Both the position numbers and the translations under genes were made by a program. The notes under the pieces are model-generated. The model saw only the letters and a program-made list of their open reading frames with translations. It made no database searches and had not been told where the DNA came from. From NCBI GenBank assembly GCA_020444165.1, contig JAHLLK010000008.1, positions 62,001-126,000 of the forward strand: a stretch of 64,000 nucleotides of DNA, read 5' to 3'. This stretch comes from Deltaproteobacteria bacterium. Lineage in GTDB: Bacteria; Desulfobacterota; Desulfarculia; Desulfarculales; Desulfarculaceae. This document shows positions 46,958-56,321 of the stretch, piece by piece (the stretch's first letter is position 1; each line of letters starts with the position of its first letter).

Positions 46958-48673
46958 ATGTCCCGGCGAAACGTCTTCGGAGCCGCGTTCCTGACCCTGC
47001 TCCTCCTGGCCGGTGCGGCCCGGCCGCCCGCGGCCCCAGCCCGGGCGCCGGAGTGCTTCCGCGAGCCCTCCCTGGTGGACCAGGGCATCCTGAAAATGGT
47101 GCTCGAGCAACATCTCGTTAAGCCGGCCTTCAACCGCATGCTCCCCGCCGGTTTCCAAGCCACCGGCCTGATGACGGTCATCCAAGTCGACAAATGGAAA
47201 CAGATCATCACTTACCGCCATCCCGCGGTGGGATGGATGGCGGAAGGGCCGCTCAATCTCGGCCGGACCTATGATGGCCTCAAGGTGATCTACCGCTTGG
47301 CCCAGGGTGACCTCGCGGCCGCCCGGGACATCGCCCTCCAGCGCGTGGCCCTGGAAGCGGCCGCTTCCTTCCTGGGCCTCACCTACGCCACGCTCTCGGC
47401 CCAGGTGTTCGCCTTGTCCGTGCTGTTCGCCGCGGGCCAATACGCGGAAGAAGTCCGACTCTACCTGCGATGCAACCAGTACCTGAGCCAGTTCATGCCC
47501 GAGGTCATCTCCCAGGCGGAGTTGATCGAGCTGCCCGTGGAGCAAAAAGTGGCCTGGATCAAAGACCGCATGCGGAGCTGCGATCCCCGCTACCTTTGGG
47601 GCCTGACCTGCTACATGGAGGTGTTCCTGCCGCCGGAACAGCGCTTCCCGGTGCCGATCCCGCCCAGCGAGAGTGGGTGGGGTCCGGTGGTGGGCTGGGC
47701 CGAGTGGCAGCGTCAGAAGATGAACTTCGCCCTGGAATTTTCCCGGCCCGAACGGCAGCAGGCGCTGGCCGCGGTGATCCAGGCCATGATCCGGGACTGG
47801 CGGGTGGCGCAGTTGCAGGAGGAGATCCGCCGCCTGGCCCAGACCCCGGAATTCATGTCCTCCCTGGCCGTGCTGGCTTACATAGAGGAGCATTTCGGCG
47901 GGGAAGAGGCCATGCTGGAAGCCATGTGCCGCTATTACCGGGACCTGCTGGGCCAGCCGGTGGAGGTGGCCGGGGAGGTGCGGGCCGCGGGCTCGGCCGC
48001 GCCGGGAGGCCCGCCCACGGCGGTAGAGGTGCGCCTGGCCAACCCGGGCGGAGAGCGCGCCCGTTGCCAGGTGATCCCCGAGAAATCCTGGCTGGCCGAC
48101 AGCCAAGGCAACCAATATCCCCTGGACCTGGGGCGGCGGCGGGAGGAGATCCTCACCCCGGGCCAGACCCTCCCCTGGACCACCATCCCCCTGCCGCCGG
48201 CCGCGGCCGGCGGCGGGCGGCTCAGCCTGAACCTGGCCTATCTCTGCTATCCCTGCCGGGAGTTTCGCCAGGAGGTGGCCGGGCGGCTCATCATCAAGCC
48301 GTCCTTGTGCGACCAATACTGCCGCTACGTGGAAGAGGGCGGCTCCTTTCGCCTGGATTGCCGCTACCCCTCCGAGAGAGAGGGGGAAGAATGGCCCAAT
48401 GTGCGGGAGGTGGTCCTGGACTGGGCCTGGGAGCCGGGTCCGGCCCCGCCGCCGCCGGGGCCGGACCCGGCGGGCGCGGTCACCCGCTGCTTCTGCGAGG
48501 AAATCCCCGGCGAGCCGCCGCCGCCGGGCATCCCCGTGAACCGGCTCGTCAGTTGTCTGTTCATCAACGACCGGGAAGCCTGCCGCCGGCGGCCGGATTG
48601 CCGGGAGGCCTGTCGCCGGGCGCCGGCTCCCGGGCCGGGTTCGGGCTTCAGCCAGGGGGGCTGGGCCCCCTGA
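46958..48673 (+). CDS. Secreted protein of unknown function, Cys-rich C-terminus
   Basis: The 571-residue protein has a clear signal peptide (VFGAAFLTLLLLAGAARPPAAPA). About residues 30-330 are helical with no motif known to me. Residues ~340-430 look like a beta-sandwich. The last ~140 residues hold many Cys (CYPCREF, CDQYCRY, CFCEE and CRRRPDCREAC). Disulfides or an outer-surface role are possible. It follows the dipeptidase gene by 100 nt, so they may share an operon. Confidence 0.65.
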   Translation: MSRRNVFGAAFLTLLLLAGAARPPAAPARAPECFREPSLVDQGILKMVLEQHLVKPAFNRMLPAGFQATGLMTVIQVDKWKQIITYRHPAVGWMAEGPLNLGRTYDGLKVIYRLAQGDLAAARDIALQRVALEAAASFLGLTYATLSAQVFALSVLFAAGQYAEEVRLYLRCNQYLSQFMPEVISQAELIELPVEQKVAWIKDRMRSCDPRYLWGLTCYMEVFLPPEQRFPVPIPPSESGWGPVVGWAEWQRQKMNFALEFSRPERQQALAAVIQAMIRDWRVAQLQEEIRRLAQTPEFMSSLAVLAYIEEHFGGEEAMLEAMCRYYRDLLGQPVEVAGEVRAAGSAAPGGPPTAVEVRLANPGGERARCQVIPEKSWLADSQGNQYPLDLGRRREEILTPGQTLPWTTIPLPPAAAGGGRLSLNLAYLCYPCREFRQEVAGRLIIKPSLCDQYCRYVEEGGSFRLDCRYPSEREGEEWPNVREVVLDWAWEPGPAPPPPGPDPAGAVTRCFCEEIPGEPPPPGIPVNRLVSCLFINDREACRRRPDCREACRRAPAPGPGSGFSQGGWAP

Positions 48674-48754
48674 GCGCGATGCCGGGCTTCAGGCCCGCGG
48701 CTTCTCGGAACGACGAGCCCTACCCCCACATCTTCCCTTATCTCCGAAAGCTTC

Positions 48755-49465
48755 TTAAGGCTTCTCGGCCACGTGCAGCCAGGCGATGCCCTTGGTGAGA
48801 TCGTGGGAGCGGGGGGCCACCAGGCCGGCCTGGCGCATCTCCTCCCGGAACGCGGAGGGGCTGGGGAACTCCAGGATGGTCTCGGCCAGGTATTGGTAGG
48901 GCTCGCCGTAGCGGGCGATCCACTGGCCCAGTTTGGGCAGCAGCCCGGTCAGGTACACCTTGTAGAGGCGGCGCACCCAGGGCTTTTCCGGGGTGGTGAA
49001 CTCCAGGACGTAGAGCCGCCCGCCGGGTTTCAAAACCCGGCCCATCTCGGCCATGGCCCGCACCCGAAAGGGTATGTTGCGGATGCCGAAGGCGATGGTC
49101 ACCGCGGCAAAGGTGTGGTCTGGGAAGGGCAGGCGGGTGGCGTCGCCGGCCAAGAGGGGAATGCGGTAGGACTGGCCCCGGGCCGTCACCTTGCGCCGGG
49201 CCTTGACCAGCATGGGCGGCACCAGATCCAACCCCACCACCAGATCCACTTCCGGCCGGTCGGCCACGGCCAGGGCTACGTCGCCGGTGCCGCAGGCCAC
49301 GTCCAGCACCAGATCGCCGGGCGCCAGCCGGAGGCTGCGGGACACGAAGCGCCGCCAGCGCACGTCTTCCCGGAAGCTCAGTAAACGGTTCATCAGGTCG
49401 TAGACCGGCACCACGCGGCTGAACATGCGCCGCACCTGGCTGATTTGCTGTTCGGGGTCTCTCAT
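48755..49465 (-). CDS. menG: Demethylmenaquinone / ubiquinone methyltransferase
   Basis: The 236-residue protein has YDLMNRLLSFREDVRWRRF, the SAM site VLDVACGTGDVALAVAD, GDATRLPFPDHTFAAVTIAFGIRN and a MGRVLKPGGRLYVLEFT segment, all UbiE/MenG landmarks. In an anaerobe it most likely performs the last methylation of menaquinone. The ATG overlaps the stop of the DUF6178-like gene upstream (ATGA), so they are coupled. Confidence 0.92.
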   Translation of the reverse strand: MRDPEQQISQVRRMFSRVVPVYDLMNRLLSFREDVRWRRFVSRSLRLAPGDLVLDVACGTGDVALAVADRPEVDLVVGLDLVPPMLVKARRKVTARGQSYRIPLLAGDATRLPFPDHTFAAVTIAFGIRNIPFRVRAMAEMGRVLKPGGRLYVLEFTTPEKPWVRRLYKVYLTGLLPKLGQWIARYGEPYQYLAETILEFPSPSAFREEMRQAGLVAPRSHDLTKGIAWLHVAEKP

Positions 49466-51228
49466 GATTCCATCACCAACCAGGGGGTGTAACGGGGGTC
49501 CAAACCCTTTTCGGGCTCCAAGGCGCGGAAGTCTTCCCGGAGCCGCCCGAGGACGCCCCGGAGCGCCTCGCCGGCCAGTTGGGCCTTGCCGGGATCGCCC
49601 AGCGCCTCCAGGGAGGTCATAAGCTCGGCGTCCAGGCCGTGGCCCAGGCCCTTTTGCAGGCAAAGGGCCGCCGGCACCACCTGCTCCCGCGCCAGCGGCG
49701 CCAGGCCCGGCAGCCCCAGGCCGCGCCGGGCCAGCCAGGTGGCCACCAAATGGGTCAGCCGGATCTCCTGGGGCGGGTCCGAGCGAGTGTGGCCGCCCAG
49801 CATGGCCGCCACCTGGGTGCGGTCCCAGGCCAACAGGTCAAACAAAAGCTCGCCCCAGAACTCCACCTGCTCCAGGCGCCGCGCCGCCTCGGCCAGGTCG
49901 GCCAGGCTGCGGAAGGCGCGGTAATCCCGTCCCTCGCCCAGGTTGGGGTCAAAAAACCGCGGCCGGGGGAACAACAGCCCGGCCAGCCAGCGGTCCCACG
50001 GCGGGTCCAACACGGCGAGCCCGGTGGGGATGTCCTTGAGCCAGCCCTCGCGGATCAGCTTCCAGGCCCGCTGGTTCAGCTCCCGGATGGCCGCGGCGCC
50101 CTGGCGGGCCAGGGCAGACAGCCCCAGGCGGGCCAAAATCTGGCGGGCGCGGTCGTGGTCGCCCTGGGCCAGGCGGGACAAACCCAGGTTCACCAGGCCC
50201 AGGCTCTCCGCCGCCGCCCGGCGCACCGCCTCGGGATCGGCGGGGTCGGCGTCCAGGGCCACCACCCCGCAGTTGGCCACATAGGCCAGCTCGGCCTTCA
50301 ATACGTCCAGGCCGGCTTGGTCCAGCTCGCCGGCCAAGGCGGGCAGGGTCTCCTCCTGGGGCAACAAACCCAGGAGCACATCGGACCGGGGCGGCTCGTC
50401 CACCAGGAAGTCCAACTGGTCCTTGGGGGGCAGCTTTTCCCAGGCGGCCTCCCCCGGGGCCGGCCGGGCCCACAGCTCCAGGGCCTCCATGCGGCCGGGA
50501 AAGCCCAGATCGGCCAGGCGGCCCAGGCGCCAGCGCAGGGCGTCCTCGGCCATGCCCGCGCCGCTCTCCCACAGCATGGCCTCCAGCACGGTGCGGTACA
50601 GGTCGGGAAGCTCGGACTTCAGGACCACCAGCGCCTGGGCCACCGGGTCCCGGGTGTCCGGGTCGCGGAACTCCAGGAAATACACGCCGTCCAGGGTGAA
50701 ATCCGGCAGGTCGTCCGGTGGCTCCTGCTGGTCCTGGCTGGGCAGGAACTTCTCCACCCGCACCCAATGGGCCAGGAGCAGGGCCAGCACCTCGGGCGAG
50801 GTGTTGGCCAGCCAGCGGGTCACCCGCTCGCTGCCGGCCTCCAAGAGGAGGGGCAGCCAGGCCTCGAAACGCTCCGGCGCGAACTCCTCCCGCACCCAGC
50901 CGGTGAGGTCCAGGAGGAAGTTGAGCTGCTCGTCGCTGGACAGGGCCACCAGCATCTCGGCGTCATGCGTGCCCAGCTCCAGCACGGTGGAGGCGAATTC
51001 ATCCGGGGCCAGGGCCCGCACCAGCTCCTGGGAGTCCTGGGCCAGGGTCAACAAACGCTCCCGCTCCAAAGGCGGCGCGGCCAGCACCACCCGGAGCCGC
51101 TCGGCCCGGCTGAGGCCGTGCCACAGGGCCTCGGCCGCGCGGGGGTCCTTTTTTTCCAGCTCCAGCAGGGAGCGGGGTTGGGCCAGTATTTTGGCGTACT
51201 CCCCCGGCGGGGTCGGCTCGTGGCTCAT
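49462..51228 (-). CDS. DUF6178-like protein of unknown function
   Basis: The 588-residue soluble protein is rich in Leu/Ala/Glu helices. PREYAKIL-like start (EYAKILAQPRSLLELEK), LDLTGWVREEFAPERFEAWL and DGVYFLEFRDPDTRDPVAQ match what I recall of DUF6178, a family common in Desulfobacterota. No catalytic motif is visible. The ATG at 51228 follows GGAG. It sits between a radical SAM gene and menG on one minus-strand unit. Confidence 0.7.
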   Translation of the reverse strand: MSHEPTPPGEYAKILAQPRSLLELEKKDPRAAEALWHGLSRAERLRVVLAAPPLERERLLTLAQDSQELVRALAPDEFASTVLELGTHDAEMLVALSSDEQLNFLLDLTGWVREEFAPERFEAWLPLLLEAGSERVTRWLANTSPEVLALLLAHWVRVEKFLPSQDQQEPPDDLPDFTLDGVYFLEFRDPDTRDPVAQALVVLKSELPDLYRTVLEAMLWESGAGMAEDALRWRLGRLADLGFPGRMEALELWARPAPGEAAWEKLPPKDQLDFLVDEPPRSDVLLGLLPQEETLPALAGELDQAGLDVLKAELAYVANCGVVALDADPADPEAVRRAAAESLGLVNLGLSRLAQGDHDRARQILARLGLSALARQGAAAIRELNQRAWKLIREGWLKDIPTGLAVLDPPWDRWLAGLLFPRPRFFDPNLGEGRDYRAFRSLADLAEAARRLEQVEFWGELLFDLLAWDRTQVAAMLGGHTRSDPPQEIRLTHLVATWLARRGLGLPGLAPLAREQVVPAALCLQKGLGHGLDAELMTSLEALGDPGKAQLAGEALRGVLGRLREDFRALEPEKGLDPRYTPWLVMES

Positions 51229-51244
51229 CACGCTCCTTTCGGCT

Positions 51245-52978
51245 TCAGCTACAAACCCCGCAGCGCCGGCAATGCTCCGGGTCGCAGGGCGGGGAAGACA
51301 GGGCTTGGCGGGCCCGCTCGGCCTCGGCCCAAAGATAGTCGGGGCGGATGCCCGGGTCAACCACGGACCAGGGCAGAAGCTCCTCCCGGGGCCGGGCCCG
51401 CTGGGCGTAGAACACAGGGTCCACCCCGGTGGCCCCGTAGGCGGCGGGCAGCTTGGCCCCGCGGCCCAGGGCCCCCAGCAGGGGCGCCAGGCGGCGGTCC
51501 CCCCGGCTGATGACCCCTTGCAGCACCGCGTATTTGGGCACCTCGTGGTTCACCTTCACGTTGGCCGTGGTGGCCAGGTCGGCCTGCACCTGGGCCAGGC
51601 GGGCCTTGATCTCCTTCAGCGAGGCCATGGCCTCCCACTGAAACGGCGTCCAGGGCTTGGGCACAAAGGCGGCCAGGCTCACGGTGATGAGCCCCAAATG
51701 GCCCTTTTCCCGGGCCAGGCTCACCACCTGCTGGCGCACAGCCTTGACCAGCTCCCCGATGGCCGCCACGTCCTCCCGGGTTTCCCCCGGCAGCCCCACC
51801 ATGAAATACAGCTTCAGGTTGGGCACCCCGCCCTGGATCAGGGCCTCCACCGCCCGGAACAGCTCCTGGTCCGTGAGCTGTTTGTTCAACGACTGGCGGA
51901 GCCGCAGGCCGCCGGCCTCCGGGGCCAGGGCCACGGTCTGGTGGCGGGACAGGGCCAGGGCCTCCACCAGCTCCGGGTCCAGGCAATCGGCCCGGAGGCT
52001 GGAAACCGACAGGGTGCCGCCGGCCTGGTGCACCTGGCGGGCCAACCCCGCCGTGCCGGGCAGATCGCTCACCGCGGCCGAGACCAGGCCCACCCGCTCT
52101 CCCCGCGCCGCGGCCGCCAGGGCCGGCGTGGCGAAATCCTCGGCCCGGCCCAGGCGCGGCGGGCGGAACACGTGGCCCGCCGCGCAGAAGCGGCAGGCGT
52201 GGCCGCAGCCCCGGCCTACCTCCAACAGGAGCATGTCCCCGAACTCCGGGCCCGGTGCGGAGACCACGCTTTGGGCCAGGCCGGCGGCCGGTCCCGTGTA
52301 GCGGGGCACTGCGATGCGGGGCGGCACTTCGGCCAGGGGGGTGAAGGAAGCCAGGGTGCCGTCCGGGGCGTAGGCGGGCTGGTACAGCTCTGGCGCGTAA
52401 AAGCCCGGCACCCGCTCCACCAGGGCGAGGAGCTGCTCCGCCCGGGGGCGGCCCCGGAGCCCGGCCCACACCCGGAGAAAGGGCTCCAGCGCCGCCTCGG
52501 CCTCGCCCAGCAAGAGGGCGTCCACCAAGGGCGCCACAGGCTCGGGGTTCAGCATGGGCACCACCCCGCCGGCCACCACCAGGGGCCCGGCCTCCGGCCT
52601 CCCCGGCCGGGCCAGGCCGGCCAGGTCCAGCATGGCCGCCAGGTTGGGCGCGTCGTTCTCAAAGGGCAGGGTGGCCAAAACCAAATCGAATTCGGCCACC
52701 GGGCGGCTGGATTCCAGGCTCAACAGGGGAACCCTGGTTTTTTTATAGAGGGCGCGGGCCGCCTGGTCGGGCAGGAAGGCCCGCTCGCAGAGGAAATCGG
52801 CTGCCGCGTTCACCAGGCGGTAGACCGTGGCCAGCCCCAGGTTGGCCATGCCCACCTGATAGGTGTTGGGATAGAGGATCACCAGGTTGTGGCGGCCCCC
52901 GGTTTCCTTGCGGATGGTCCCTTGCTCCCGGGCCAGGATTTCGCGGTGCATCTTTTCCAGGGGCCAGGCGCGGGACAA
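51245..52978 (-). CDS. Radical SAM protein with B12-binding-like N-terminus (TIGR03960-like)
   Basis: The 577-residue protein starts with TTG behind AGGAGG. The N-terminal part has LVILYPNTYQVGMANLGL and a VVAGGVVPMLNPEP segment like B12-binding-type radical SAM proteins, though the cobalamin D-x-H-x2-G is absent. The radical SAM site is GRGCGHACRFCAAG. Later LYFMVGLPGET and a C-terminal CDPEHCRRCGVC, possibly another cluster. The family is near TIGR03960, whose N-terminal half is often joined to a TIGR03936 domain; here that part is missing. Substrate unknown. Confidence 0.8.
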   Translation of the reverse strand: MSRAWPLEKMHREILAREQGTIRKETGGRHNLVILYPNTYQVGMANLGLATVYRLVNAAADFLCERAFLPDQAARALYKKTRVPLLSLESSRPVAEFDLVLATLPFENDAPNLAAMLDLAGLARPGRPEAGPLVVAGGVVPMLNPEPVAPLVDALLLGEAEAALEPFLRVWAGLRGRPRAEQLLALVERVPGFYAPELYQPAYAPDGTLASFTPLAEVPPRIAVPRYTGPAAGLAQSVVSAPGPEFGDMLLLEVGRGCGHACRFCAAGHVFRPPRLGRAEDFATPALAAAARGERVGLVSAAVSDLPGTAGLARQVHQAGGTLSVSSLRADCLDPELVEALALSRHQTVALAPEAGGLRLRQSLNKQLTDQELFRAVEALIQGGVPNLKLYFMVGLPGETREDVAAIGELVKAVRQQVVSLAREKGHLGLITVSLAAFVPKPWTPFQWEAMASLKEIKARLAQVQADLATTANVKVNHEVPKYAVLQGVISRGDRRLAPLLGALGRGAKLPAAYGATGVDPVFYAQRARPREELLPWSVVDPGIRPDYLWAEAERARQALSSPPCDPEHCRRCGVCS

Positions 52979-53016
52979 AGAGGCCTCCTAGGAGCCCTTT
53001 GGAGAGAGGGGAAGGT

Positions 53017-53063
53017 GTGGGGGGAAGGGCCCTTTTTTGAAAAAAAAGGGCCCTTCCCCCCAC
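53017..53063. repeat. G-run/C-run palindrome, family B copy 4
   Basis: GTGGGGGGAAGGGCCC with T-run and A-run with GGGCCCTTCCCCCCAC, then the CCCCCTTCCCCCAAAAAACTT tail. It lies between divergent genes (minus start at 52978, plus start at 53374), so it is not a terminator for either. Confidence 0.7.
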
Positions 53064-53373
53064 ATCCCCCTTCCCCCAAAAAACTTCGAATTTTTCCTGG
53101 GGTGAATAATGGCCATTCCCCGCCCGGGATTCCTGCCGAAAGCGGGGGAACGGCTCTATACGGCCATGGCACGCATACTTCGCCAAGCTGCCCGGGTAAC
53201 CCATCTTCGATCTCTTAAAATACCACAGTCTTGCGCGGGGTTCCATGTCCCTTGGATCCCAGGGCTTGACCCGCCCGGCCCGCCGTGTCAGGGTGGGATA
53301 GCGGGCCGCCGGCATCGCCGCCGGCCCGCGGCGCGTTTGTACTCACCGCCGGGCGCCGGCAAGGAGAGCGGCC

Positions 53374-53835
53374 ATGCACGAGGAACTGAAAAAGAACTTT
53401 CTGGAGAAGCTGGCCGCCGCGGGCGGACAGGGCAGCATGTGGGACCTCGGCCAGGGCCTGGGGCTGGACCGCGCGGCCACCGAGCCCCTGGGCCTGGAGC
53501 TGATGAGCGAGGGCCTGGTGGAGATGGCCAGCCTCAGTGGCGGCATCCGGCTCACCGAAGCCGGCCGGGAAGCCTTGTCCCCGCCCGAGACCGGCGGCCA
53601 CGGCGGTCTCAAGGACCTCTTGAAGGAGCTGGCCAACGCCGGCACCCTGGGCCTGGGCTCGCCGGCCGCCGGCAACCTCACCGTGGACGTGGCCACCCTG
53701 CGCTCCGCCCTGGAGCGCCAGGACCCGCTGCCCCAGGTGGTCAACGCCCTGGTGAAATCCCTGGTGCATGCCCTGGAGCAAGCCGGCGATCCCCGAGCCG
53801 CCGGCTTGGCCGAGCTGTTGCGGGAGCATCTCTAG
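53374..53835 (+). CDS. Small protein with winged-helix-like N-terminus
   Basis: This 153-residue protein has KKNFLEKLAAAGGQGSMWDL, GLGLDRAATEPLGLELMSEGLVEM and GGIRLTEAGREAL, which look like a winged helix-turn-helix with a wing. The C-terminal half has ALVKSLVHALEQAGDPRAAGLAELL, probably a dimer helix. It might be a regulator, but no family is certain. AAGGAGAG precedes the ATG. It converges on the radical SAM gene at 53855. Confidence 0.6.
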   Translation: MHEELKKNFLEKLAAAGGQGSMWDLGQGLGLDRAATEPLGLELMSEGLVEMASLSGGIRLTEAGREALSPPETGGHGGLKDLLKELANAGTLGLGSPAAGNLTVDVATLRSALERQDPLPQVVNALVKSLVHALEQAGDPRAAGLAELLREHL

Positions 53836-53854
53836 GCTCTCCCCTCCCGGGTCT

Positions 53855-54814
53855 TTACAGCGCCTCCCGCAGGAAATTGACCAAGTGCTCCCAGGGCACC
53901 GAGGCCAGGGTGGGTCGCCGCACGCGGTCGCAGGCCGCGCACCCCGGGTAATCCCCCAAATCCCGCCGGGCGTGGGCCCGCCGCAGGCGGCGCGCCGCCT
54001 CGCCCTGCCAAATCTCCCTTAGCGACTGGTCGGGCAGACGCCCCAGGGTCAGCCGGCCGAAGAAGTCCTGGGGACAGGGGGTGACCCGCCCGTCGGACAG
54101 GACCGCCAGGCCGTACCAGGGGAAGGTGCACGCCGCCGGCCCGGCTGAGCCCACGGGACCCGGCACGGCTCCGCCCCAGTTGTGGGGGCGGCGGTGCGAC
54201 ACCCGATCCAGGCCCAAGGCTGAGAGCCGCCGGAGCGCCGGCTCGGCCGCCGGGTCCGGGGCGGCGGGCCCCATGGTCAGGAGGTTCACCACGGGCCGCC
54301 GGGCGCCCACGGCGCGGCGGGTGAGCAGCAGGCGCTCCACCCCGGCCAGGGTGCGCTCCAGGCTGGCCCCGGGCCGGGCCAGGGCATAGGCCGCCGGGTC
54401 CAGGCTGTCCACCGAGCAGGTGAAAACCGCCACCCCTCCGGCCACCACCGCGGCGGCCCGGCGGGTGGTGAGCAGGGTGGCGTTGGAGTGCACCCGCACC
54501 TGCCGGGAGGCCCGGGCGAAGCGGCGGGCCCAAAAGGCGAAATGCGGATGCAGAAGGGGTTCACCCCGGTGGAAGAGGTTCACCTCCACCCCCAGTTCCG
54601 GGACCTCCCGGACCAGGCCGGCCAGGATGTCCGGGGACAGGTCCCGGCGCTCCTCCGGCGGCAGGAGGCGCTGGGGACAGGCCGGACAAGCCAGGTTGCA
54701 GCGGGAGGTGAGGTCCACCCACAGGCGGAACGGCGGGCAAGCCGGCCGCTCACGCCGTAGCGCGAAGTCCCGCATCTGGGCGGCCAGGCGGAGGATGACG
54801 GCAGTTCGGTTCAT
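53855..54814 (-). CDS. Radical SAM/SPASM protein
   Basis: The 319-residue protein has VDLTSRCNLACPACPQ (C-x3-C-x2-C), VNLFHRGEPLLHP, and a C-terminal SPASM-like part AVLSDGRVTPCPQDFFG and YPGCAACDRVR. SPASM proteins modify peptides, cofactors or sulfatases. No precursor peptide with clear features lies next to it; the 27-residue peptide at 55466 is membrane-type. Substrate unknown. Confidence 0.8.
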   Translation of the reverse strand: MNRTAVILRLAAQMRDFALRRERPACPPFRLWVDLTSRCNLACPACPQRLLPPEERRDLSPDILAGLVREVPELGVEVNLFHRGEPLLHPHFAFWARRFARASRQVRVHSNATLLTTRRAAAVVAGGVAVFTCSVDSLDPAAYALARPGASLERTLAGVERLLLTRRAVGARRPVVNLLTMGPAAPDPAAEPALRRLSALGLDRVSHRRPHNWGGAVPGPVGSAGPAACTFPWYGLAVLSDGRVTPCPQDFFGRLTLGRLPDQSLREIWQGEAARRLRRAHARRDLGDYPGCAACDRVRRPTLASVPWEHLVNFLREAL

Positions 54815-54839
54815 GCGGGGGGCGATCCTTGGTGGGGGC

Positions 54840-55346
54840 TTACGGCTGGGCCCGGGCCACCCACACTGTGACCTGGGTGTACAGCGTCTCCTCGGTGATG
54901 TGGATCACGCAGGTGCGCCGCGGCTTGGCGAAAAACAGGGCGGTCTGGGGATGGCTGAAGGAGCTTTCGTAGGACCAGCCGTCGTTTTGCATGGCGGCAA
55001 TGAAGAAATTCTGCAGGCTTTGCACCTCCAACCGGCCGTCGAACACCAGCATGCCCACGGTGCGGCCGCCGCGCCGGAAGGCGATGGTGCGGTCCCGGTT
55101 CAGGGAGAGGCCCGGCGGAATCAGCACGTCGTCGAAATCGTAATATCTTCCCAAGCCCCGGACCGTCGGGCCCCGGCTGTCGGTGACCCCGCCGTGGGTC
55201 ACCAGGTTCACGGTCTGGGATGTGGCCACCGAGGAAGCCACGCCCTGGGTGGTGAGCGGCGGCAGCAGATAGCAGCCAGGCAGGAAGAGGAGCAGGCAGA
55301 GCCAGGCCAGCAAGCAACGTATCGTCCCGGCGGTCGGCCCCGGCAA
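54840..55346 (-). CDS. Small lipoprotein of unknown function
   Basis: From a TTG at 55346 the product is 168 residues with a lipoprotein signal (IRCLLAWLCLLLFLPGC). The mature part has DFDDVLIPPGLSLNRDR, TVGMLVFDGRLEVQSLQNFF and a DGWSYESSF segment, like periplasmic DUF4410-type or outer-membrane-linked lipoproteins. I do not know a function. The start is uncertain; a GTG at 55430 would add an Arg-rich extension. It follows the TPR lipoprotein and a short membrane peptide on the same strand. Confidence 0.6.
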   Translation of the reverse strand: MPGPTAGTIRCLLAWLCLLLFLPGCYLLPPLTTQGVASSVATSQTVNLVTHGGVTDSRGPTVRGLGRYYDFDDVLIPPGLSLNRDRTIAFRRGGRTVGMLVFDGRLEVQSLQNFFIAAMQNDGWSYESSFSHPQTALFFAKPRRTCVIHITEETLYTQVTVWVARAQP

Positions 55347-55465
55347 AGGAGAGGCGGCCGGGGGAGGGGAGATTGGCAGGCCGGCTCGCGCCCTTCCCGG
55401 CGGGACGCCGGCCCGCGCTCCCTCAATCACGGCGCTACGCCCGGTAGCGCACAGACGTGGGCCAC

Positions 55466-55549
55466 TCAAGGCGGCAGGGGCACCAGGCCCGTGTACCACA
55501 CCAGGGCTAGGGCCCCGGCCAGGGCTAGCAGATAAAAGGCCGTTTTCAC
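55466..55549 (-). CDS. Possible 27-residue membrane peptide
   Basis: A GTG at 55549 lies 8 nt after AGGAAGG and encodes MKTAFYLLALAGALALVW and a short Pro-rich tail, then TGA. It is 28 nt after the TPR lipoprotein stop. One membrane helix is predicted. Ribosome site and hydrophobic coding sense favour a real small protein. Confidence 0.4.
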   Translation of the reverse strand: MKTAFYLLALAGALALVWYTGLVPLPP

Positions 55550-55577
55550 GAGGCAAAACCTTCCTGACCCGCGTGGC

Positions 55578-56321
55578 TCATGGTTTGCCGCCGGGGGCTG
55601 CCAGGCGGGATACCTGGCTCTGGTCCAACTTGAGGAAGTTGTCCACCAGGCCCTTTTCCGCCGCCTGACTGCCGGGCCTGAGACGCAACGCTTGGTGAAA
55701 ACTTACCACGGCCTGGGCCGGATGCTTCTCCTGGGCTTGCAAAGTCGCCAACAATTCCCAATAATCCGGGTTGCCAGGCGAGAGCTTCACCGCCCGGGCG
55801 GCCAAAGCGGTGGCCCGGGTCGGGTCGCCCTTTTCCTGGGCCAAGAGTCTGGCCAGAGCCGCGGCCAGACTGGCGTCGTCCGGGAAGCGCTGCACTCCCT
55901 GGCCCAGCACGTTGGCGGCCTCGGCCGCCTGGCCCCGCCGGACCAGGAGTTCCGCCTGGCGGCCATAGGCGGCCGGGTTTTGGGGCGGCAGCTCTATCTG
56001 GGCGCGCTCCATGGTGTCCAGGGCCCTTTGATAATTGCCCTGGGCCGCCTGGATCAGGGAAAGCATCTGCTGGGCCGCCGGGTCCTTGGGATCGGCCTGC
56101 AACTGGCGGCGCACCTGGGCCTCGGCCAAATCCAGCCGGCCCTGGGCCAGGTATTGCCGGGCCATCTCCAGGGGTGGGCCGGCCGGCACCGGGTGGGCCG
56201 CGGCAGCCGGCGGAGCCGACGGCGGGGACGGGGCCTCGGCCTTTTCACCCCCGCAGGAGGCCAGGAGGAAAAAGAGGGCAGCCAAGATCGGCAGAAGGTA
56301 ACTTGTCCTGGGAACGTTCAT
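55578..56321 (-). CDS. TPR-repeat lipoprotein
   Basis: The 247-residue protein has a lipoprotein signal with lipobox LLASC (residue ~21). After a Pro/Ala linker come about four TPR units: ARQYLAQGRLDLAEAQVRRQL, AAQGNYQRALDTMERAQIEL, LVRRGQAAEAANVLGQGVQRF and ATLQAQEKHPAQAVVSFHQAL. It is probably a periplasmic scaffold. It leads a minus-strand run with the small peptide and the lipoprotein. Confidence 0.8.
   Translation of the reverse strand: MNVPRTSYLLPILAALFFLLASCGGEKAEAPSPPSAPPAAAAHPVPAGPPLEMARQYLAQGRLDLAEAQVRRQLQADPKDPAAQQMLSLIQAAQGNYQRALDTMERAQIELPPQNPAAYGRQAELLVRRGQAAEAANVLGQGVQRFPDDASLAAALARLLAQEKGDPTRATALAARAVKLSPGNPDYWELLATLQAQEKHPAQAVVSFHQALRLRPGSQAAEKGLVDNFLKLDQSQVSRLAAPGGKP

Noticed and set aside
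53017..53063. Ordinary terminator
   Set aside because: It lies upstream of both flanking genes, which diverge; it fits a dispersed repeat better.
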